Shown: positions 42,492-46,205 of the stretch, piece after piece
Layout of the letters: every line of letters starts with the position of its first letter
Numbering within the stretch: the stretch's first letter is position 1
Source of the DNA: Sutterella wadsworthensis
GTDB lineage: Bacteria; Pseudomonadota; Gammaproteobacteria; Burkholderiales; Burkholderiaceae_F
Reading direction: 5' to 3'
DNA: 46,205 nucleotides
Assembly (NCBI RefSeq): GCF_003315195.1
Contig: NZ_QNRV01000025.1
Location: forward strand, 1-46,205
Translations under genes and position numbers: made by a program
Notes under the pieces: model-generated
Seen by the model: only the letters and a program-made list of their open reading frames with translations
The model's database searches: none
Told to the model about the DNA's origin: nothing

Positions 42492-43913
42492 ATGAGTCAG
42501 GAAAAACTCATTCCCGCTGATCAAACCAAATGCGCCGAATTGGCGCGCTTCGTCGTTCGTACCACCTTTGACGATCTTCCTGAAGCCATCGCGCAAAAGG
42601 CCGTCCGCCACATCCTCGATTCCATCGGAGCCGGCACGGCCGGCGCCATTGCACCGGAAACGACGATCCTCACGCAGACGCTTCATGCCGCTGGGGAAGG
42701 CAGCGGCGCCGCTCCGCTTTGGGGACGCGGCGAAAAAATGACCCCGCTCAATGCCGCCCTCGTCAACGGCACTGCCTCTCATGCTTTTGAACTTGACGAC
42801 ACAGGCGGATGTGACCATTCCGGCGCAGTGGTTGTACCGGCAGCCGTCGCTGCACTCGAACTTGCCGGGCGCCCTGTTTCCGGCAAAGAATTCATTACCG
42901 CCGTGGTGCTCGGCTACGACATCGCCCGCAGAGCGCTCGAAGCCTGCGGCGCTTACGAACCCCACAACGGTGCGGGTTTTCATTCCACGGGTACCTGCGG
43001 CCCCTTCGGGGCAGCTGCGGCCGCGGCCAAGATTCTCGGACTGAATGCGCTCCAGACGCGTCACGCGCTCGGCATTGCCAGCGCCTACTCAGGCGGCCTC
43101 TGGGCCTGCGTTCATGACGGCGCTCAGAATAAGCGCCTGCATGCGGGCCATGCCGCTCAGGGCGGTCTCATGAGCGCGCTGCTGGCTCGTCAGGGCTTCA
43201 CGGGGCCGGCTCAAACCTTCGAAGAGGTCTGGGGCGGCTTCAACCACTCCTACGCTCCGACGTCATCGGATCCGGACGCCTGGCTGCGTGACTTAGGCAA
43301 AAACTGGAAACTCGCCCGAGTGTCCATCAAGCCGCACGCCTCCTGCCGCTCGACCCATTCTTCGATCGATGCCGTCGACAATCTCATGGCCAAATATGGC
43401 TTCAAGGCTGACGAGATTGCTGAAATTCTCATCATCATCAACCCGTTCGTCTACGGCATGTGCGGAGGCACGGCCATTCATCCGATGAATGCCGCGCAGC
43501 TCTCGATCCCCTACAGCGTGGCCGCCGATCTGGTTTTCGGCTCGGCCAGTCTTGCCTCCTTCACGCGCGAAAAGCGTGAAGATCCCTGCATTGCTGAAAC
43601 GATGGCGAAGATCCGATTCGAAGTCGACAAGCGTCAAAAGGACGACGACGAACCGATCGTTCAAGTCACCTTGAAGGACGGGCGAGCGTTTGAAACGCGC
43701 GTTCCCATGCCGCTTGGCAGTCCTGTTAATCCCGTCACGGACGAGGCACTCCTTAAAAAGTTCCGCTCGGTGGTCGGCATGGTGCTCTCGCCCGCAGATG
43801 TCGACGCACTGGCCGAACGCCTGCTGAGCCTTATTGAGGTGACCGATGTCCGCGCTGAAGTGGCGGAAATTTTGGGACGCACGCCTGCGCACAGGGAAGT
43901 GTTCCGCGCCTAA
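42492..43913 (+). CDS. MmgE/PrpD-family protein (dehydratase, decarboxylase or iminodisuccinate-epimerase-like)
   Basis: 473 aa, AAGGAA 5 bases before the ATG. The helical domain I has the family patterns AVRHILDSIGAGTAGA, LVNGTASHAFELDD (about 90-105), VVLGYDIARRALEA, FHSTGTCGPFGAAAAAAKIL and NKRLHAGHAAQGG (about 215-228). The second lid domain begins near residue 270 and includes KPHASCRSTHSSIDA. Known members are 2-methylcitrate dehydratase, cis-aconitate decarboxylase and iminodisuccinate epimerase. No prpB or prpC is nearby, so methylcitrate use is unlikely. The pairing with a fumarate-releasing lyase favours an epimerase or lyase acting on an N-succinyl compound; this is inference. Confidence 0.8.
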   Translation: MSQEKLIPADQTKCAELARFVVRTTFDDLPEAIAQKAVRHILDSIGAGTAGAIAPETTILTQTLHAAGEGSGAAPLWGRGEKMTPLNAALVNGTASHAFELDDTGGCDHSGAVVVPAAVAALELAGRPVSGKEFITAVVLGYDIARRALEACGAYEPHNGAGFHSTGTCGPFGAAAAAAKILGLNALQTRHALGIASAYSGGLWACVHDGAQNKRLHAGHAAQGGLMSALLARQGFTGPAQTFEEVWGGFNHSYAPTSSDPDAWLRDLGKNWKLARVSIKPHASCRSTHSSIDAVDNLMAKYGFKADEIAEILIIINPFVYGMCGGTAIHPMNAAQLSIPYSVAADLVFGSASLASFTREKREDPCIAETMAKIRFEVDKRQKDDDEPIVQVTLKDGRAFETRVPMPLGSPVNPVTDEALLKKFRSVVGMVLSPADVDALAERLLSLIEVTDVRAEVAEILGRTPAHREVFRA

Positions 43914-43991
43914 CGTGCGCCATTAAAAGCTCTCGGCCGGCAGATAGCCATTCGCCGGCCGATGGGCCGCACCGCGGCAAAACGCGCGGCT

Positions 43992-44702
43992 CTATGCTTT
44001 TTTATCCATCGAGCCTGCCGCTGCTTCGCCGCGCCTCAGGTCGTCAGCGGCACCGGCTACTTCCAGCTGAATCACGGTATTGAGCGCCTCGCAGGCCTCG
44101 TCCATGCTGCCCTGTTTAATGGCGTCCAGAAGACGCCGGTCTCCGGTAATTAAATCCGAAAGATAATCCGACGGCAGGCTTTCCCCTGTTTCCCGCAAAA
44201 GCCGCAGGCATTCCGTAAGCAGTGACTCGGCAAAGACCTGCAGCACGCGGTTGCCGCAGCCCGAAATCAATTCGAGGCGAAAAGACTGGTGAATTTCAAT
44301 CACCGCGGCGCCCGAGATCATCACGCGTTCGAGCTGACCGACCTTCTCCGTCAGGCGGCCGGCCGTCATCGGCGTGAGTCGTTTGACGGCGAGCTCGAGC
44401 ACGGCATGTTCGATGAGCATGCGGGCTTCAAGATCTTCCATAGCGTTGAAGCCGCTCACAGTCAGCTGAGAGCCGATGTTTTTGGAAAGCTTCTCGGGCT
44501 CAGGATCAAGCACGGTGAGTCCGCGTTTCTGCGCACGGTGGATGATCCCCATCCGCGTGAGAATGTCGAGCACCCGACGCACGCGGTAGCGGGAAACGTT
44601 GAACCGTTCGGCGAGCTTCATTTCCGTATCCATCTTGCCGCCTTCCTGTGCCTGATGGATCAGGTGGTTGTGAATGTCGCGAAAGAGGCTTTCCTCGTCC
44701 AT
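43992..44702 (-). CDS. GntR-family regulator with FCD-type effector domain
   Basis: 236 aa. The N-terminal winged helix (about 5-65) has ETEMKLAERFNVSRYRVRRV-like order (here DTEMKLAERFNVSRYRVRRV) and the wing MGIIHRAQKRGLTV. An all-helical FCD-like domain follows (about 85-215). The usual metal-binding pattern D-x-x-F-H reads HQSFR, and the later E-H reads D-R, so the metal site seems lost and the ligand may bind without metal. It faces the MmgE/PrpD gene tail to tail and most likely controls the divergent promoter at 42265-42491. The effector could be the pathway substrate or fumarate. Confidence 0.82.
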   Translation of the reverse strand: MDEESLFRDIHNHLIHQAQEGGKMDTEMKLAERFNVSRYRVRRVLDILTRMGIIHRAQKRGLTVLDPEPEKLSKNIGSQLTVSGFNAMEDLEARMLIEHAVLELAVKRLTPMTAGRLTEKVGQLERVMISGAAVIEIHQSFRLELISGCGNRVLQVFAESLLTECLRLLRETGESLPSDYLSDLITGDRRLLDAIKQGSMDEACEALNTVIQLEVAGAADDLRRGEAAAGSMDKKA

Positions 44703-45062
44703 GAAGCGTCCAGAAGGAATGTCGGCCGCAGCACTAGCCGCTTATTGACAGACCGATAAAAAGAAGGGGCAAGCGTTCCGTTGTCGCCAGCATCGTTAGT
44801 TAAGCATGAAAACTTATCGCGCCAGCACATGCCCGTCAAGCGCAGCTGATCCCGGATGCACGCACCGTACCTGATTTTGCAGCATCCGAGTCCCTCGAAT
44901 CATACGTTTTTAGAATGACGATGCAAGGCCATGTTAGGCCGATATATCAAGCTCAAGCCTCATAATGCAGCCGACAGCTAAAGGCTGAAAGAACACAATC
45001 TAAAAAATTGCTTAACCAATAACCTACAAGCTACAAAGAAATTAAAACCAGAGAGGCATAAC
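44703..45062. other. Gene-free region upstream of the GntR regulator
   Basis: About 360 bases with low coding potential and lower GC than the genes. It must contain the promoter of the regulator gene; a TTGTC occurs at 44780-44784 but without a clear dyad. A TTGACA at 44745-44750 has no matching -10 box. I see no gene, tRNA or hairpin of note. Confidence 0.4.
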
Positions 45063-45101
45063 TGTAGGGGTCAAGATTTGTCCGCTCAGAGGGCAACTTA
45101 C
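45063..45101. repeat. Possible relic of an insertion-sequence end
   Basis: The stretch begins TGTAGGGGTCAAGATTTGTC and ends TTAC. It abuts the point where the toxin remnant loses homology. TGTAGGGGTCAA-type ends are seen in some DDE insertion sequences (IS481/IS3-like), recalled from memory only. Confidence 0.3.
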
Positions 45102-45204
45102 CTGACCGTTGACAAGCGTATTGATGCGACGAACTACTTTTTTGTTCTTCTGCTGCCATTGCAAATAATCTTCCCAACCCTTGGAATACCCTAACCAGCA
45201 ACAT
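45102..45204 (-). pseudogene. Remnant of a YoeB/Txe-type mRNA interferase toxin
   Basis: On the minus strand the frame reads GYSKGWEDYLQWQQKNKK then VVRRINTLVNG. This matches the first third of YoeB toxins (WEDYLYWQ...KRINxLI). The rest of the toxin (PFEGIGKPEPL, WSRRI) is missing: homology stops at 45102, beside a TTAC. The ATG at 45204 is also out of frame with the conserved part, so at least one indel lies near the start. It follows the antitoxin remnant by two bases, the normal gene order for such modules. It is not functional. Confidence 0.65.
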
Positions 45205-45206
45205 GG

Positions 45207-45369
45207 TTAAAAATCCAAAAGCTGATGTTGTTCAATGTTTTTCCCGGCCTTGGCTTCGGCGATGGCGCGCTCCAAATACCGAAGATTTGCTTCATTAAAA
45301 AAAAGGATCGATCGTAGGACGGAACGGCAGCCCTTTGTCAACCGTTAACTGGTGAAGAAACAGCCTTAC
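45207..45369 (-). pseudogene. Remnant of a DinJ/RelB-family antitoxin, frameshifted and cut by an IS element
   Basis: Minus-strand translation gives VRLFLHQLTVDKGLPFRPTI then DPFF, followed after a one-base shift by NEANLRYLERAIAEAKAGKN and IEQHQLLDF-stop. This is the C-terminal part of RelB/DinJ antitoxins (…LPF…DPFFSEAN…L…A…E…AGK…HEL). The shift lies in a run of eight T on the coding strand (45297-45304 on plus); seven would restore the frame. The N-terminal part is missing, and homology ends at the TTAC of 45366-45369, the left flank of the IS200/IS605 element. Confidence 0.7.
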
Positions 45370-45386
45370 CAAAACGAGCCGTAAAG

Positions 45387-45406
45387 CCCCGTCATTCATG
45401 ACGGGG
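45387..45406. repeat. Subterminal hairpin of the IS element left end
   Basis: CCCCGTCA / TGACGGGG with a TTCA loop, 17 bases inside the predicted left tip. It is the expected TnpA recognition structure on single-stranded DNA. Confidence 0.7.
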
Positions 45407-45438
45407 ATATAAGGCGACGCGCGCAAGTGCAAACGGAC

Positions 45439-45846
45439 TCAATCAGGCCGATTCTGGCTTTCGATATAGGCCTTGAGCTTTTCGAGCGGGGCTCCACCGC
45501 AGCTCGCCGCGAAGTAGGACGGCGACCACAGCTTCCCCTTGCAGCAGGAAGTTTCAAGTTCGGGGAACCTGTTCCTTAATATCCGGCTCGTCACGCCCTT
45601 AAGGCTGTTGACGAGGGAGGATATGGACACCTTCGGCGGGTAGCTCACCAAGAGGTGAACATGATTGCGCTCTCCGTTGAACTCCCGCAGACTGGCCCCG
45701 AAATCGCCGCACACCTTCTCGGCGGACGCCCTTATGGTCATCAGGTGCTCATCCGTGAAGATGGAGCGGCGGTATTTCGTCAGAAAGACCAAATGAACAT
45801 TGAGTGCGAAAATACAGTGTCTTCCACGTCGCAGATCCGGTGTCAT
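45439..45846 (-). CDS. tnpA: IS200/IS605-family transposase TnpA (Y1 HUH transposase)
   Basis: 135 aa from the ATG at 45846; the frame is open further upstream but that stretch is antisense to tnpB. It carries HCIFALNVHLVFLTKYRRSI near the N-terminus, the HUH motif in ERNHVHLLVSYPP (metal-binding His-x-His), and the nucleophilic Tyr in LWSPSYFAASCGG. The size is typical (130-155 aa). It is a dimeric single-strand transposase that excises and inserts the element as a circle at TTAC. The gene reads toward the left end of the element and appears intact. Confidence 0.9.
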   Translation of the reverse strand: MTPDLRRGRHCIFALNVHLVFLTKYRRSIFTDEHLMTIRASAEKVCGDFGASLREFNGERNHVHLLVSYPPKVSISSLVNSLKGVTSRILRNRFPELETSCCKGKLWSPSYFAASCGGAPLEKLKAYIESQNRPD

Positions 45847-45873
45847 GATGCAAACCAAAGTAAAATAAAGCAC

Positions 45874-46205
45874 ATGATCCGACATAAATCCTTCATTTTC
45901 AAGCTCAAGCCCGATGGCGCGACTCGCCGCAGTCTTGCCAAAGCCTGCGGCTGCGTGCGCTTCGTCTACAACAAGGGGCTGGACTGGAATAAGGAGCAGC
46001 GTGAAAAGGATCAGACTTTCAGGGTGAGCTATCCGAAACTCTGCGCCCTTCTGCCGGAATGGAAGGAGAAGTTCCCTTGGCTCGGCGAGTGCCACAGTCA
46101 GGTGCTTCAACAGGGCATGAAGGACCTCATGACGGCAATGGTCAACTTCTTTGAGGGACGCTCCCAGTTCCCGCGCTTCCACAAGAAGTTCAAGGATGAA
46201 GACTC
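45874..46205 (+). CDS. tnpB: TnpB RNA-guided nuclease (OrfB), 3' truncated by the window end
   Basis: The first 110 codons are visible, with no stop. The N-terminus MIRHKSFIFKLKPDGATRRS followed by CGCVRFVYNKGLDW is the IS605 OrfB helix-turn-helix start (gc-x-R-f-v-y-N). YPKLCALLPEWK and FPRFHKK follow, as in TnpB WED/REC regions. The RuvC and zinc-finger parts lie beyond 46205. TnpB cuts DNA next to the element's target motif, guided by an RNA from the right end, and so favours retention of the element. It is divergent from tnpA with 27 bases between the two ATGs. Confidence 0.85.
   Translation, partial: MIRHKSFIFKLKPDGATRRSLAKACGCVRFVYNKGLDWNKEQREKDQTFRVSYPKLCALLPEWKEKFPWLGECHSQVLQQGMKDLMTAMVNFFEGRSQFPRFHKKFKDED

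Larger units (their letters stand above)
45370..46205. mobile_element. IS200/IS605-family insertion sequence, left part (continues beyond the window)
   Basis: The left end can be placed at 45370, just 3' of TTAC (45366-45369), the target used by IS608-type elements. AAAG occurs at 45383-45386, immediately before the subterminal hairpin, and matches the guide tetranucleotide position of IS608. The hairpin is CCCCGTCA-TTCA-TGACGGGG (45387-45406). Divergent tnpA and tnpB follow. The insertion interrupts an antitoxin gene. The right end and its guide RNA lie outside. Confidence 0.75.

Noticed and set aside
42492-43913. Assignment of the MmgE/PrpD gene as 2-methylcitrate dehydratase (prpD)
   Set aside because: No prpB, prpC or acnD is nearby and the neighbours point to C4-dicarboxylate chemistry; the family name alone does not fix the reaction.
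44745-44750. TTGACA as a strong promoter for a plus-strand gene
   Set aside because: No -10 box lies at suitable spacing and no plus-strand gene follows before the IS element.
45439-46182. Long reading (247 codons) of the tnpA frame
   Set aside because: The first 112 codons are antisense to tnpB; the TnpA domain starts at the ATG at 45846.

Overview
The window looks like chromosomal DNA of a GC-rich, anaerobically respiring betaproteobacterium of the Burkholderiales, most plausibly a gut Sutterellaceae (Sutterella/Parasutterella-like). This is inference from gene order and content; no 16S or marker comparison could be run. The main support is the block rpsB-tsf-pyrH-frr-uppS-cdsA-dxr-rseP-bamA with map and glnD divergent from rpsB, together with a multihaem nitrite reductase and paired anaerobic C4-dicarboxylate antiporters.

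Layout. 1-7100: the tail of a probable malic enzyme and its terminator, a nitrobindin-like protein, then a co-directional export operon (TolC-like outer membrane protein, HlyD-like adaptor, a double-length ABC-2 permease) followed by tatD. 7360-14175: a LysR regulator, a secreted ankyrin protein overlapping an rlhA-like U32 gene, a DUF1266 protein and a YidE/AspT-type transporter. 14289-18787 (minus strand): ccmI, an octahaem c-type nitrite reductase and an alanine/sodium symporter. 18788-19319: a gene-free stretch holding a candidate structured RNA and the bamA terminator. 19320-33844 (minus strand): bamA, rseP, dxr, a metallophosphoesterase, yigZ, cdsA, phzF, uppS, a small lipoprotein, frr, pyrH, tsf, rpsB and a YgiW-type OB-fold protein. 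34210-37755 (plus strand): map and glnD.

37858-44702 is the most interesting accessory locus. An argininosuccinate-lyase-family enzyme and two tandem Dcu-type antiporters lie on the minus strand. Divergent from them is an MmgE/PrpD-family protein, with a GntR/FCD regulator behind it. The divergent promoter carries a perfect 18-bp palindrome. The lyase keeps the superfamily catalytic residues but differs at three positions that contact the amine part of argininosuccinate in known enzymes. I propose, as inference, a catabolic module that imports an N-substituted aspartate, epimerises it, cleaves it to fumarate plus an amine, and exchanges the C4 acid through the antiporters.

44703-46205 is a decay zone. 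It holds remnants of a DinJ/RelB antitoxin and a YoeB-type toxin, and an IS200/IS605-family element (tnpA and the start of tnpB) inserted 3' of a TTAC within the antitoxin gene. The window ends inside tnpB. No tRNA, rRNA, CRISPR array or prophage was seen.
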